A stretch of DNA of 64,000 nt from Cylicocyclus nassatus (lineage: Eukaryota > Nematoda > Chromadorea > Rhabditida > Strongylidae), in NCBI GenBank assembly GCA_958299035.1, contig CATQJL010000112.1, positions 85,640,636-85,704,635 of the forward strand, read 5' to 3'. Below, piece after piece: positions 11,601 to 26,600 of the stretch; position 1 is the first letter of the stretch, and the number at the start of each line of letters is the position of its first letter. Made by a program: the position numbers and the translations under genes. The notes beneath the pieces were generated by a model, which worked only from the letters and a program-made list of their open reading frames with translations, ran no database searches and was not told the DNA's origin.

Positions 11601-14600
11601 TGCAGAAGGAAACAGCTTTGAATTGACTAAAGCAGTTTTGGTTACTTCTGTATCAAAAGCAAAGGGAATAATATCTATTGGATGGATGTTATAGCCTTGC
11701 CGCAAGATTGTGCATTATTGTGCAAATGCACAACATACAGAGAAAATCTGCTGCACCCACACGAATAATGCTGCAAGGAGAACTAAAACACTCATCAATA
11801 TAAGTAGCGTTCCCTAATCCGAAGATAAACCCCCTGCTCTACTCCTCTTAGAACGTTCCGAAGTAGATCGGAAAAAACCCGTAGACAGAGCTAATGCTCG
11901 GGTAGATTTACTTGTGAGCTGCATGGAGCTAGATCTTGGAGTCAAACATGAACATATTCATTACTTGTATATGAAAGTCTGATGAATACCACCCACATAC
12001 TGGGTCATTACATATGAATCTTTTTCCCATATGGGAATACTCTCCTACTTTATGCCTACAGCTGCTACAGGGCACTCAAGAATGTGCTCTTCTCTTCACA
12101 AACTGCGTCATCAAAGCGTCATCAGGATGAAATTCTCTTTCTAGTATAGGAAAAACATGGAAAAGCTTGTTTTCCTTTCAGAGAAGAGATTTGAGCAGGA
12201 AAATCGCGTTTAATGATGGAAAACAAGTGCTGAATACATTGCTGCTTTTGAAGAGGGTCTCGAAAATAGGAATGAAGCTGACGCTGTTAGAAAAAAAAAC
12301 TACGAAGTCGGATCACTTAATTGTAGTCGAGTTCTGGAGGCTATGTTAGGAACATAAAATTTTTCAGAGACCTAAAAAAACAATTTTTGTGACGTCAGAA
12401 TAGCAAAATTTTTTTCAAAAAAGAAGAGCGTGAGGATTTGTTTTTTTCAGGAGCGAGAATTTTTTTTAACACTCAGTAGGACGGCAGATATTCCATATCG
12501 CTTATTAAAGCTTGAACGCAACGAGCGCCACACCTCGTCTGCAGCAGCGCTGCTTTAGCTGTCTGCGTCTCGTGTGATCCCGTTGTCTCTTAAAGTTGAG
12601 CGTCAGGACCGCGCCGCGCAGCTTACGCATTCCTATAATGCCTGATCTGCCATTTTGGTTTTTGACCTATTTTCAGCTATTTTTTACATGTAGAAATTTA
12701 AGTGGTCATAAAAATAAAATATACCTACCAAACCGCCACATTTTCACAAAAATTCTTAATATTCTAAAACAACATGTACGCCCTAAAACGAATGCATGAC
12801 TGCTTCGCTATCGCTCATCCCTCGCTCTATAAAATCTACGTAGTTATGCAAAACGCACGAAAAAATAGAATATTCTAGATTATGTGCAATTGCACTCAGC
12901 ACGCATATGCTGCAATTGCATTTAACGATGAAGGTAATAAAGTTGAAGTAAAGTAACCTGCCCACGCTGGGCAAATATTTGCTTTTTTTCTTGCGACGTA
13001 TGTATGCAAAGAAAGAGTAAAAAAAGGAAAAGGGGGGGGGGAAGGAGGAGATGTCCAGATGGTAATAATTTGACATGTGGTGCGAGGCAGATTTTTATGA
13101 TGGCTGTGAATGAAGAGATGTCATGGGATCGTCTCAGACGTAAAAGAGGGTAAAAAATTCCCAAATCATCTCACCCAGACTAATACTCACTTCAAAATGA
13201 CATACATATCTCATAAGGATGTTTTGGTGGAAAAACTGAAGCTTTTCAAAATAATTAGCCTTATAAGGAAGAAAAAGAAGTGAAAAGCCGCGGACGCAAA
13301 AACAACGGCAGAGGCGGCATGTCGAACAAATGACTAATTTAGACGAGTGTGGTGGAAAAGCATGGGTCTAACAAGCAATTGCATGCTATACGAGGAAAAC
13401 AATCAAGGTAAGACCCACTAGCTATAGGTAAGTAGAGCTGTGTATATAGGCACTAAAGAAAGAGTAAAGAGCTGTAAGCGCATTTTCACCCGTGCCCTAG
13501 GGAAATTGACGAGCTGCGAAGGAAGTAGTTAGGATGATTAAATTGGGTGTAGTTTGAAATTCGGACTAGAAAATATTGAAAAGCATTATATCACTTTGAA
13601 AGTAAGCTTGAGGCGACTTGATCGATAAGAAGCGTTGTTGCGACTTTTTCAGTATAAAAATTGTGAAAAAATGACATAAGATCCAATTAGCAAAAAAATT
13701 CGAAAAAACTTTGTTGATGATTTTCAAAGTGATGAAAATTCGAAGAGTCGACCTCGCAGCAAGAAGTTTTGAGAAGAATTTTGCGCCTGGCAATAGTATA
13801 ATCAGAATCTTAAATCTAACTTAGGCTGTTCCACCGTGATTTGCAAAAAAATTCGCTGATTATTCAGATGCTAAAATATGCAGGCCTAACAAAATATCAA
13901 GTGGCAATTTTAGGTGGTGAAAAATAGGACACTTTGGTTTTTTTTCGACTTTGGCTATTGGATGACAATCAAATTGGTGCCTCTACGATATTCACAGCAT
14001 TTGCGCGTGAACAGACGCCACCCTTGTGAACCGATGAATTGCGCGCATAAAATAGTTATAGGGCGCATATTTCCAAGCTTTGCGGCCTACAGTCAAGATT
14101 TTACGCGCGAATATTGTTTGCCCCGAAAGAACACTAATTTTCACTCAAATCTACTAGTCTATAGATTAGACTATCATGATCATGAAGGCATAGAACATGA
14201 AAGACTATGTACAATTTTCGTAAAATTGCACCGACATGCCGACATTCGCACGCGCAAGTTGCCGGCATTACAGACGCAGCCTTCTTTTCACGAGCAAATG
14301 TTGTCGGCGAATGTCTGCACCGCAGCAACACTATTACCAGTTTATGCTTGTCGTCAGCTAAGACTAGAGCAAGCAGATATGCTTCTTCTAAGCTGCAATA
14401 CTTGAAACAGATCAATTTTCTACGGTAATAGATGATCCTCATTTTAACTTCGATGTTGATTTTATGCAGCTATAGAACAAAAGATGTTTAGACAAAAATC
14501 CAGCTATCTATAGAGATATAGCTGTGAAAACAGGATGGTGATAAGTGGTGATAAGTAAGGCAGCTACATAATCTCAATACGTGGAAGCTCGAGAACTTTT

Positions 14601-17600
14601 TTTTGCATTTTTTTTTGCTTAAAAAATTTCCAAGATTCAAAATAACACCCTAATAGTGAGAGCTTGAATCTAACAATTCTGGAAAAATCTTTGCCGGAGA
14701 ATAGGCTAATCCATGAAATCCTAGGCACTAACGTCTTGAGATGAACAGCTTTGAATGGGTAAGAATACCTTTCAAGTCCAGCATAAACTTCGAAAATATG
14801 CTCAACCAAATGCTAGCTGCAATAAAATGCTAGTGTTGTTCGTCATTTGTCACAAAAACTGTGTTGATGGTTGCAGTTACTAAAGAATGGATGTAAGCTG
14901 TGGCATTACACTAGCTATCATCAAACCACGAGAAATATGAATAGCTTATGAAGCGTGCAAGAATTCGAGAAGAGTGTCGAGCACGAGATTCAGGTTGGTG
15001 CTAGAAAACGGAAAGCTTGGTCTTTTTTGTGATTTCCTGGAATTAAGCCATTTATCACGAGTGCATTCGGAATGAGGACAGAGATGTGTAAGGTCATTAG
15101 GAATGATCTCGCTTTTTTTGACCAAGTAATAAATCTCACAGAACAGCAACCATTAATAAATCTAGATCGCAATCAATGCGGAGTTTTACTGTTGACGAAT
15201 GCGTTTTCAAGCTGAACTCACCAAAAATTCTAATGCGAATTAAAATTGTAGAACAGAGTTCAATGCTTTAATATCAACGTGCTGAAACTCTTTGAGTTCT
15301 AAGTTTTTTCTCAATTTTTCGGATCAGTTCTAGTCCACAATGCTAGTCCTTTCTCACTGAGTGGTTGCAAATCGATTGAGCAATCATTCTACCCAAAGAT
15401 GGCTTTTTCAAAACTCAAAATTTTGTTGAGATTGTAAAAAATATTCGCATAAAAATATGGTTTTTCCATTTCTTGAAAGCTCAATAAGATCATGTATATT
15501 GACAGAAGCTTTTTCACTCCCAAATTCAAGCGTTTGAGTTTTGGATGCATCCATGAGCATAGCAAAGAATCATCAAAAGGATCAAGGTGAACAATAGTGC
15601 AAGGCTTGCCCTAATTGTATGTTATCTAGATTGTGTTGTGCCTGTAGGCTCTATTATATAAATAATCGTTAGCGCAACTCAAAAATCATCAAATAGCGGG
15701 AAACCGAGCGGGTCTCGAAGCGAACGCGCCTTGTAGCACCTTTGAGATTACTAGTTCACTAGTCTGCTGCCAGAAGCACAAGAAAACCAATAATGAGTTT
15801 AGACAAAGCAACAATAATGTTATGAAAAGTCCAACATATGTCCAACATATTCGGATTGTTCTAAGGAATTAGCTGGAGCGATACCAAAAAAAAGAGTGCT
15901 GCATCCAATGCCAATTTAGATCGGTTTCTGCTTGTTGTTCTGTAGGATTTGGTGTTTGAAAGTCGGAAAAACGTTCACAACGATTCCCAATATTACTAAA
16001 AAAAATGAACTTTTCATGCAGAGCCGGGAGCCTATTGGAAGCAACGATTGAGAGTAAATCAGGGTCCAGTAGATTGCGCTACCAATTACGACCTTATAAA
16101 GAAGAATATAGTAGAGAGAAAGCCAACAGGAAGCTTGTATCCTGAGACAAATTGAGTATCTCATAGCAAAAGCGATGGAGGAGGGAAAGGAAATTTATTG
16201 GCTATTCGAAAAGACACCAATTCCAAATGAAATTGATTAGAGTACCCATTTACAGGAAGGCATGCGCAAAATATACTTTTTGTAGGAGTTTGCTGAATTT
16301 TACAATTTTCCGGTCGTCATAGGATTTTGTACAGAATACAGAAGCGCAAATGAAACTTGCTCGAAAAAGTATATGAAATTGATTTACAAAAAAAAACGAC
16401 TGAGACGTGTAATTACGTACTGTACGTGTCTGTAACTGAAGGAGAGAAATTCTGTCAGGAAAAATCAATTTTGGAATGAAGCGTTTTCAGCAAAAATTTG
16501 AAAAAAGAATGAATCTGCCAAAGCACAATGTTCTCCATTTTCTAGAGTGATTATATAGAATTAGGTACTGTGTTGAAATTGTTGTGCAATTCGACAAAGT
16601 ACAGGAAAATGTATCCATTGGCTTTATTCATGTAAAAGAAAAAGCAGAAAATAGAATTCATATCAGTGGCCTGGAAAAGCAAAAATAATTGCTTACTGTT
16701 TTAAGAAAATCGTGGGGAACTCCTTGCTCAAATGAAGGGGTAAAAAGGCCATAAAGGGGTGTATAAAACGGAGAGCAATGTGTTTTATGATGCTTCACAT
16801 CATTATTAGGGTAATCGCTTGACGTGAATAGCGCGCAGAAGACCCTCCCCCTCTTTCTCGGAACCCATTCAGGGCATTTAGGGTTTCCCACTATGACGCG
16901 TTGATCAAATTCCCAGTTGCGAATAGCACGCAACATCCAGGAAAGGAAGCAAAAATCCAGAATGAAGTGATGTTGACTCCAACAGAGAACTATGACATCA
17001 CTTCATCCGGCAAATGTGTGAAACACGTATGCATAGAGCTCGTAAATGCCTTGTAAACAAGAGTGCAAAGGCCGTAAATACACCATTGAGCCCAAAAATA
17101 GAATTGCCCGAAGTACACTAGATCCTGAGGTAAGTGGATCTCAGCCATGGCGTAAAGGACTAGCCAAAAGCCAGGCATCCGGCGGAAATTTCTGTCAGAT
17201 TCGATTGGGGAAGAAGTCGAGCGAAAGAGAAAACTCCTAGAAAGACGGAAAGTTCATGGTAACAGACATGAGACTAGAACATAGCATGCATTAATTAGTA
17301 GGTTGCTAGTCCATAAATGTCACTAATGTGAAGAAAAATGATATCGCAAGCAATTATGCAACTTTTTAGAAAAACCTCAACGTAATGTAAATGTCCGACT
17401 AATGTCAATGAAAACGGAGAAACTTGAAAAATCATAGCCTGAAAAGTCATACTTTTTGATTCACGACAGAAAGGCTGAGGTCATCAGGCTAGCTGATTTA
17501 ATCTTGAGTTTCGCTGTTATATTGAGCTGTTAAAAAAGTTCTGCTTGCGCACCTCTTTTTGAATCTCTGATTAAAGGAAAAAACCATCTCTCATGAACAT

Positions 17601-20600
17601 TGCCTACACACTTTCGTTTTGCTAGAGTTTTGTTAAACTTGTGGATTCATACCTTAGAAAGACAGCAAAACAAATGCAAATACTTTCTTCCTTGGTTTTT
17701 TTACAGCCAAAAAATAAAATTTTTGATTGTTTAATTATTTTTTGATTATCTAAGATTGTGATCTGAGACATTGCTCAGACATCAACCTATATGATTCATT
17801 TGCGAAAGAAAAATTCAGCTTATAAATCCAGCACATGCCGTATTTCGTAAAGTATCGGGAACGCTGATTGGTCCATTTACGAAAATTATGGTCCGGATAA
17901 AATTTACAGAAGATTTTCTTAGGCGATAATGAATCAGCTGCTTGGACTGTGGTAGCTTATCCATGAAGACGGTCCGAAATATTTTTTCCAGAGGAGGAGG
18001 GGGGGGGGGGAAGGGTAGGGAAAGGGTTGAGGGACCAAATTATCGAATAAAGGGCACGGCTTCGTTGGAATTTTGCGAGATATGTACTTCTCAAATTTTT
18101 CAGCGGTCCCAAAGTTCAAGAGGAGAAAGCGTGGTGGCAGCAATACCTCGAAAAATCTTTTTGTTTACAAGAAAGGGTGGCGGCAGCAACGCTTTGAAAG
18201 AAAAATTCACGGCTAAATTGGAGTTTCAAAAAAGGCTGAAAATGATTTCAACTACTTTCAAGTGAAAAAAAAACACCTTGTGCAATTTTGTAGCTCATTT
18301 GAGAGCTAAGTATATAGAAAAAATTTCGATCCCATTTTCGAGAGAGAACAGGTGGGGGGGGGGGGCAGGCGCCGATATCTGCTTGGACATAGCTTGTACA
18401 TTAGTCACATGACTGGATTCTAAGAAACTACATTTTGAATTCTTACAATAGCTTGGCATATGGTTAAATGTACTTGAATCAATGAAGGACAATTCAACTG
18501 CAATAGAGAGAGAGAGAGACAAGAATGAAATATGAAACGAGAGATTTTTGTTATCCCTGAGAGGGTTGGAATCCCCGAGAGGGTCGTTGCGTGGGCATGG
18601 GTAAAAAAATTGAAAAGGATAAGCTTGGACGCTAGAGTATCCAAGACCAAGGAACATCTTTGAGAGCAAAAAACTCTCTTTCTACACTAGCCCATTGTCC
18701 ATCAACGTCCACCCATTTTCGCTAATTACACCTCTTTCCCAAGAGTGTCTTTGGTCCCTAGGGGTAACCAATCCTTGGCGAGGTAGTCAAGGAGAACAAG
18801 CTGCAGTTGTCACAGCCACAAAAAGAGGGCTATTAGGTTTGTAGGCCATAAAAATCAAAGATTATGAGCTTGTCCACTTACGGGGCGTAACAAGGTGCTC
18901 AATAGTAGGATGGTGATGAGAACTAGTAAATATCATGCATTTTTAATAAACACACAAAAGGTGTATTTTATTTATCAACCAATTTCGTCAATATACTTGA
19001 GTGTGTCATAAAACGTTCTTACTATGTGATCCGAGATATCTCTCTTGTCACGATGTGTTTTTCCAATTTTTTGAAAACCTTTTATTTGAAGAAGTGGCTT
19101 CAATTTTGATTTAGTGTTGGTAGCGGATTACCAAGGCTACCATATCATTACCGTAGGGTCACGGAGGAACTTTGAAGAGAGTTTTGCACTGTTGAAAAGG
19201 ATCCTGCTCCGAAATAAATTCAAAAATCGATATTTTCAAAATTGATCATTGCACATTACTATGAGACCTAATTCGAAAGTTAGGCCTGGTATAGCTAAAA
19301 AAGAATTTCCGAAATTCTTTGAAAACCTAGTCACACCACTTGAAATGTTTACAAACGTGTATGAAGGGGATTTCAAGAATCAGCGCCTTCTAAAACCCCA
19401 GCACAAAAATTTCAGGTGTTTTGGGAATATTCTGGGATTGTAGCTAATTTTTAAGAACGCCGTGATACCGGTAGTTAGGTACCGTAGTCTCACAGTAATG
19501 AAGAGGGACTTGTGCTTCGCTTTAAACTGTATCTCGTCTCAAGCCTCTACAATGGGGTACCTGAGATTAGAGGAAGAATTCGGGGCAAGAAGCTATATCA
19601 GATCAAACAGTAGGGACATTTGACGCTCTATATAAGAGTTATGGGTTTTCAAAAGCTTTGGTGCAAGACCAAGGAGCAGGTTACCGCTTTTATTAGAAAG
19701 CAAGCTTCTGCAAGTTGATGACTTCTCGCTATAACTTCTCAATAGCAAACAGCTTTAGCTCAGAGATCAATTCGATTTGCTCGAGTTATAGCTTAACATG
19801 CGCTTACGGTCTAGACTACTCATTTCATGCATTTTTACTACGCGATGATTGAGATAATTTTTGTTGATTTACTATATTCCGAAACATGCAAAAATTCAGA
19901 GATCTTCGATGACTTCGTAAGCATGCGAGAAAAACTATGAGAAGTCGAAAATCGCTCGATTCTCTTATATAGAGTTCAAAGGACCCTAAACCCAAGGGGT
20001 AGTTCATATGAATTATTTTTAGCCAAGAAAATCGTCTAAGAATTCCAGTCCAGACTGTATATCTGCTTTCTCAGGTATGTACATTAGGGGTACAACTGGG
20101 GCAAAAATTCTAGCTCGAATTTTTCAAGGGCTGAATAAATCATATGAGCCATCGTTTGAGCAGTTTGGTTAAGATTTCCCAAACAGTTTCTGCAAAAGAA
20201 TATCAGCACACACAATTTTGTTCTTCCTTATGAATCGAGGTGCTATAAAGTTTCCATTAATCTTATTGGCAATCAATGAGTCAAGCTTGTTTATGGTTTG
20301 CTAGTAAAGCAAAACAAGAAATTACTAATGATTTATGAAAAGTTCGAATTCTGATTTATGTGCAAGATAATTAGTAACATTGCAGGTTTTGAAAGCTTCT
20401 AGAATCAAAATTATGAGGATATGGAAGTAAGAGAGGAAGGAAGAAACTCGAATAGATATAAAAAGTTACAAGGCTATTTACTTGCAAGCATATCCGGCGC
20501 TCTTTGCAATGTGAGATATTCAGTAAAAAAATCAATGTTTTATGATAAAAGAGCGTTTTGGCATCACCTCAGACTTAGTTCACGAGAAATTGCTTAATCA

Positions 20601-23600
20601 ATAAGAAGTTTTTCTACTTGGGTTAGAGCGATAAAATTCGAGTTGCAGATCTGAAAATAACAGTTGATAGACATATACGCACAATGGTCGCGGACAACTG
20701 ACACAAATAAAACCGACGTGTCCATGAGAAAACGCGTAAACAAACGTTTTTTGGTGGTTTTTGGTAGTATTTTTTGGGCACACTTGTACTCATGATGAGA
20801 AATTGCCAAGTTTAACTGCTGAACTCGGCTGAGCACTCGCTAAAATGTGGAAATTTCCAGACAACTTACGGCGTCGAGGTCCGTGCAGGAATTGTAGAGC
20901 GACTCGACGGATGGCACAGATTTTTTTTCGAACGAGTGATGTAGCGAAGCGCCCCAGAGCGATTTCCTCGCTGCTGCCGAAATCGGCGTGGAAGATGAGA
21001 CACATCTCATAACTGTAAAACACACAATAATTCTATAATAAGAATATGTCTGCTGAAAATTGGGGAGATTTTCATGTAAATTTTTGCCAGTGGCAGGCAT
21101 ATTTATTTGAAATATTCAGTGAAAATTATTTTTATGCCGAATTGAAACCATTAATTAACTTTTGATTCAACTGGCTTGACGGCTGGAAGGCGGAGCTTTG
21201 TAACCTAAGGCCCCTTGCGCCCGCGACGCAGTTTGCTCTCTGTTGTGCGCGTGCTGTCTGATCATTATCTAGCCTCAATTAGGTCATGAAGCTCCGCCTT
21301 CCAGCCGCCAAGCCAGTTGAATCAAAGGGTTAGGTTCAATAAGGAACATAGACATAATGAAGTGTCCACTTATTTATTGATTTGCATATGAGAGGTAGAA
21401 AATCGCAAAAATAGGAGCACTTCGTACTGATTATGAGAAAATCAGGTGCAGCAGAATAATCATAGAAAATAGCAATTAAGGTTTTAAAATAAAATCGTCG
21501 AAATCGTAGTTTCCAAACTTCGCAAATGTACGTAATTATAAATTTTCTCCTGACTTCCCCTCACATAATGAATATTGCCTGACCATCTCTAATGCCTTTC
21601 CATTCAACTAATTTCTGTTTTCCACGACACTTCAATTAATTGAAAAGTTTGATTAATTACTGAAACCTTTTTTGCAATACATCCGAGTGAAAACCTGCAG
21701 GTTGCAATTTTACTTAATTTTACAATTACTGTTACGAGCGATTTGCTATAATAGACATAATCATTCAGCAACCATAGAAAGTATTTGTTTAAGTCTCAAA
21801 TAAGCCAGGAATTCTGCGCCACAGTAATTTGCAATTTCACAAATTCGCATTTGTTCAAGCTTCCTCATCTCTTGCGCAGGCTGCTGATAACCTTCAAACA
21901 GCGCAAAACTTTTGCTTTACAAAAACGTTTCAAAATTTGTAAACTTTCTGATTAATTGAAAGACGATAATTTGAGTATCTTGCACTTAGTCGGATAGAAA
22001 ATGAATTTTTGCAGGCCAGTAAATATCTTTCTAAGAAAGCGGCAATTTCGTTGTGCAAAACATCTGAAGCGGGCAACATAGATATATCGTAAAACAACTT
22101 GGTTTCCAAGAAAGCAAAAGTTGTGAAAAATTCAAATTTTTAAGCATCGAGTAAGTGAAGCATGCCCGAACAGGCTAGGGCATTTTAGTTGGATCAAAGC
22201 TAGTAATACCTACTCCGCATCATTAGGCACAGTAATAAATAAGAGAATTTATTGCCTGGAAGGAATAATAAATGCAGCAAAGATTATGTAGGTACATTCG
22301 GCAAGACCATTAATGCTCTAAATTATGGCTTAATGGGAGTTCAAATAAGTGGACCAAAAGCAAAAGATTGCAAAAACGGAATATACTGGGTCCCAGTACG
22401 AACATGTGTGACTAGTTTACCGTAACCTTAGTCGAAAGAAGGATCTATAAACATATCGCGTTTGTGCGATTACACAGGTACACGCCGCTGATCTGCATGA
22501 TCTATTATCCACTTCGCCATTGGTCAATTCACTGATTTGTACAAGTCCAATAATCCACTGAGTTCCGTGATCCGCTTCGCTATTGGTCCAATCAGTGAGC
22601 TGACCAATAGCGAAGTGGATCAAGTGGACCAAGTATGGCTTGTGCCATCACATTTGCATGGGCATGGATTACGGTAATTACGGTAGCAGTCTAAGAGTAC
22701 GAATACGCAGATTATCAAGTAGCCAAATCCTTGCTGTGATTTAAAATTAATGAGCACCTTTTCTGCTGTTTTCTGCCAAAGCGTGTTACTTCAAAAAATT
22801 TAATTTTGGATTTTGTAGCTCGCAAAAATATTCTAGAAAAATTTCCGCACTTACCCGGATTTTGGCCATGTGCTTTCATTGTTGCGTTCACCACTGAACT
22901 AAACGACAACTGTGGATGAAGATGAGAGGGAGAACATGGCGATGCAGCTGAAAAAAGTTATTTATTCTTGGGAAATGAAACAGAAGAAATTTTCAATCGT
23001 TCGGACCAGTTAGCTTGCTGAGAGGACAATTTGCTGATTTATTATGACAATGCATTGTTTGTGACAATTGTCGGGAGCAGGCTGATTCCTCATAAGAGAT
23101 GGATGAGGGGAATATATAGAGAAAGTACAGAGACAAAAAAGTTGCAAGTTGTCAGAAATGACTTCCAAAGATTAAAAACCATATTTGTGATCATTGTCGA
23201 GCTGCGCAAGCTATTTGCAAGCCAGTCGCAACTTAATGAAAATGATTTCTGAATGGCAGGTGAGCTGAAGCTTTGATGTGACCAAAGAATATTTTCGATT
23301 AAACAAATCAAAGATAAGGTAGTGTATGGAGAAGGAAAAAATGAATCAAGGGAGACTGAGTTTCCAAAAAAAATTTCTCACCAGATTTTTTTCGTAAAGT
23401 TTTGAATGAAGACAATGCTTGCTTATTGTTTGGATTTTTCTATAAGAAATTGGATTATTTTCGATGTAACTCCTTGGAAAGGTTAGATAAGTAAATATTA
23501 GGATGGAACATAAATTTTGCACCAAAATTTTTTAGAAATTAGCCATATTTTCCAAATTTCAATGATCTATACGGCATGAAATTATTTAGAAGCCAAAAAA

Positions 23601-26600
23601 AATGATTTTAGTAGTACCGATGCATAAATTATTTCTTTTATCACTCCAGGAAAAGCTGGTAAGACAAAATTGTAAGTTTCTTTTCTTGAATTTTTTCGCT
23701 AAGAAGAGGGTGAAAAATCCAGTTTTAGGCTACAATTTTATGACCTGCTCTTTCTAGAAAGAATATATTCGTGTAATCGGCTTTCTCATCAAAAGTTCCA
23801 ATTTTTGCATTTTGTTATTCCAGATAAAAATTCTCACATGTATTATCAAATTATATATTGTTGTACAGTGAGAAACTACAGTTTGAGAAAAGAAAAATGA
23901 TATTTTTTCAACAAAAAATATGGTGCAGATGGAAGCGGTTTTTAAAGCATGTTTAAAAAATCTTTCTAGAATTTTCGTAACAGGACTAACAGTCCGACTT
24001 GACGCAAAAATATCAGGCAGAGTTATGTACATAGTGACTCTAAACTTGATTGATGACTTTAAACGTTTGATAATGAAAAAAAAAACTTCTTCAATACTGT
24101 AACCAAATGAATATTCCCTTAAAGTAAATAAGCGACTTGAAGAAAGTGCAGAGCATTAGCTGCAAGCTAAAGATGTCCTATTATCCTAAAATCAGGAGGA
24201 AATTGTCAGGCCAAATTTGGCACTGCTATCAAAAACTTGTTAACTAACACTCAGTGGAGCTGCTCCTAGTATAAACTATAAACCACTTGCACTGGAGAGT
24301 TAAACTTTAGCTAAACCAAAAGGGCAGAAATCTTACAAAGGAGCAAGCTACTTACACAAATTTATATCGATGGATAATAGCTTCTAATCATAAAATTACA
24401 CAAAGAGTAGTTGTATTAGGGAGTAAAAATAGATTTGAACATCGTAATTTGAGAGCAATTAGAGATTATGATTGACTAATTTTAGTTGAATACGGGATAA
24501 TCATAACATCATTGGATATAAGTAATCCATAGCGTCAGCTATTAGACTGGACACCCAATTTTCTTTTAATTTCGCTAATTTTGACAAACTTTTTATGATT
24601 ACAATAACGAAGCCATAATGACATTTCCCATCAGCACTAGGTAGAAGCAAAATGGACTTTGCCTTTGTAGAAGCAAAAATTCAAAATCCATGGTTCAAAG
24701 TTTTTGGAAACTAATGCATTTTGTTGCTGGGAAGAGTTAAATTATGGTCGATGGAACTTTTAGAATATTCTATTCAACGATGGATTTGCGATGCACCATA
24801 GCTATATAAAAGAGGCATAAAAATTATGAATTCTAGAATTTTCTATGAGAACAAACTAACAACTGCATTTTTTAGCATTTTCCTCATCTCTATTGTTTTT
24901 AGACATCAAAAATTACCAAAGGCATGTACAAAAATGTTTGCAAAATGGCACCATTGTTCGAGTTCCATATGTGGTGCAATAAAAGCTGAATCTATTTGAT
25001 AAAGCCTATGAATTTATTATTATTGAGCAAAAGAAAATTACGCCTAATATAATCGAGTTCAGCCGTCTGAAGCGGATATTATCAAAAAACTATAGGCAAG
25101 ATCTTTGGTTAAGAAAATCTGCAAGCAAATTCTTATTTGGTCAAAGAACTAGGAAAGGAAAAAGGATTTTGATTTGCTTTTGCTAGCATGAAAAAGATCG
25201 CCTCTAAACTACTAAATACATCTTTATTAAACCCCTTTTTGAATAAGTTCAGAGCCCATGGGCAACGTACAAAGTGTGAAAAGCCTTGACTAAGACATGA
25301 GAGTTCCTTGAATACACATAGGTTGAATGCTTATATGAAGTTATAAACATTCCAATAAGTACAAAAATTCTCGCTCTCCACCATTTTCAGGCCTATGAGA
25401 TTTTTGAACATAATTATATGAAAGTGAGCCTGAAGAACTTAATTTGGTCTCATTTTTTGTTTTCGCTGAGGTGCAGAAGTGCCCAAAAACAACTAAAAAG
25501 GTCATTGTTCTAACTGCCATACATTGGGAAGAGAAAACATTTATTCAGCTTTTCAAAGCAAATTTATTTTTTGCTTATCGAGCAGTAATATAAGTTTATC
25601 ATTTAAAAATTCAATCTGATTTTGATTATCCAAAAAAGATTGACTTTTAAAATGATGGCGTCTTGGAATTTTTATCACACAAAATGAGCAGAAAAATTTG
25701 AACGGGTTGTTCGAAGTGCACCTCTCAAAGTTTAGGAGAACTGATGTAAGCTCATTACCGGTGTTTAAAACGACAAAGACATTGACCAAAGGATTAAGAT
25801 AAGGCAAAAATTACGCAAATAGTAATTGATAAGAGTTTGGTTTCAAAAAGGCAGCAGGACGGTAAGATCCGGTTCGTTAGGCTAAAAAGAGGCATTATGT
25901 ACAAATCACGCTAATGAGCCTGAAATTGAAGGAGAAAAGCCTAATCAAATGGTGAACTTTTTAAATCTTCTGCAAAAGTGCTTTCTAAATACCTATTTGC
26001 GTAAATTTTGCTGTCCCATACGACCAAATAATGCAAAAATATTTGCTTTCAGCGAATATCTGAAACGAACGCAGTAGCATTTATCACATCCGGGTCCAGC
26101 TGAACACGTGATAAAATACCGGATAGCCTTTCAAAAATAGCACTTTTGCACGCACGCCGAATATAAATAAGGCCATTACAGCCATTAACATACATTCAAA
26201 AGGCAGTCAATGATGTCATTGAAAGGCTTCAATAGTAGTGGAATTATAAGATTAGCAAGAGTGCAAAGCGTTGTGTTTGGAACACTTTCATTAGCTGATG
26301 GTTCGTGGTACGGTAGCGGATTAGATTACGGTAGTTTATAAATCAAAAAGGAGGATGTGTGTACTTTTAAGGCGTGAGCTGCAAAAAAAGAATATATACG
26401 ATATTTCTTGGAATTTTGAGGAATTGTCCTGGCGCAAACATAGAATCTAACAGCAAAATTTTTAAAAAATTCAGTGTTTGTCATTTTTTTCTGCGCTATT
26501 ATAGAAATGCTTCATACTAAGGGATATTGCTATTAATACACAAAAATTCTAATTCCGAAAGAAAAAGGGTAGAACCACGTCAAAAATATAAAATCGTTCA

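Larger units (their letters stand above)
9650..20869. other. Largest intron (11.2 kb) of the main gene
   Basis: Holds C/G runs, R1 copy 3 (15650-15772), several ACGGTA-rich motifs (near 10258 and 10439), a GC-richer patch at 12500-12640 and a region at 13980-14400 with open frames on both strands. No complete gene could be supported. Most of it is plain AT-rich sequence. Confidence 0.6.

Noticed and set aside
13914..14405. Longest + strand open frame in the window (163 codons)
   Set aside because: No ATG at its start, no splice signals, no recognisable domain, and overlapping open frames on both strands over the same GC-richer patch.
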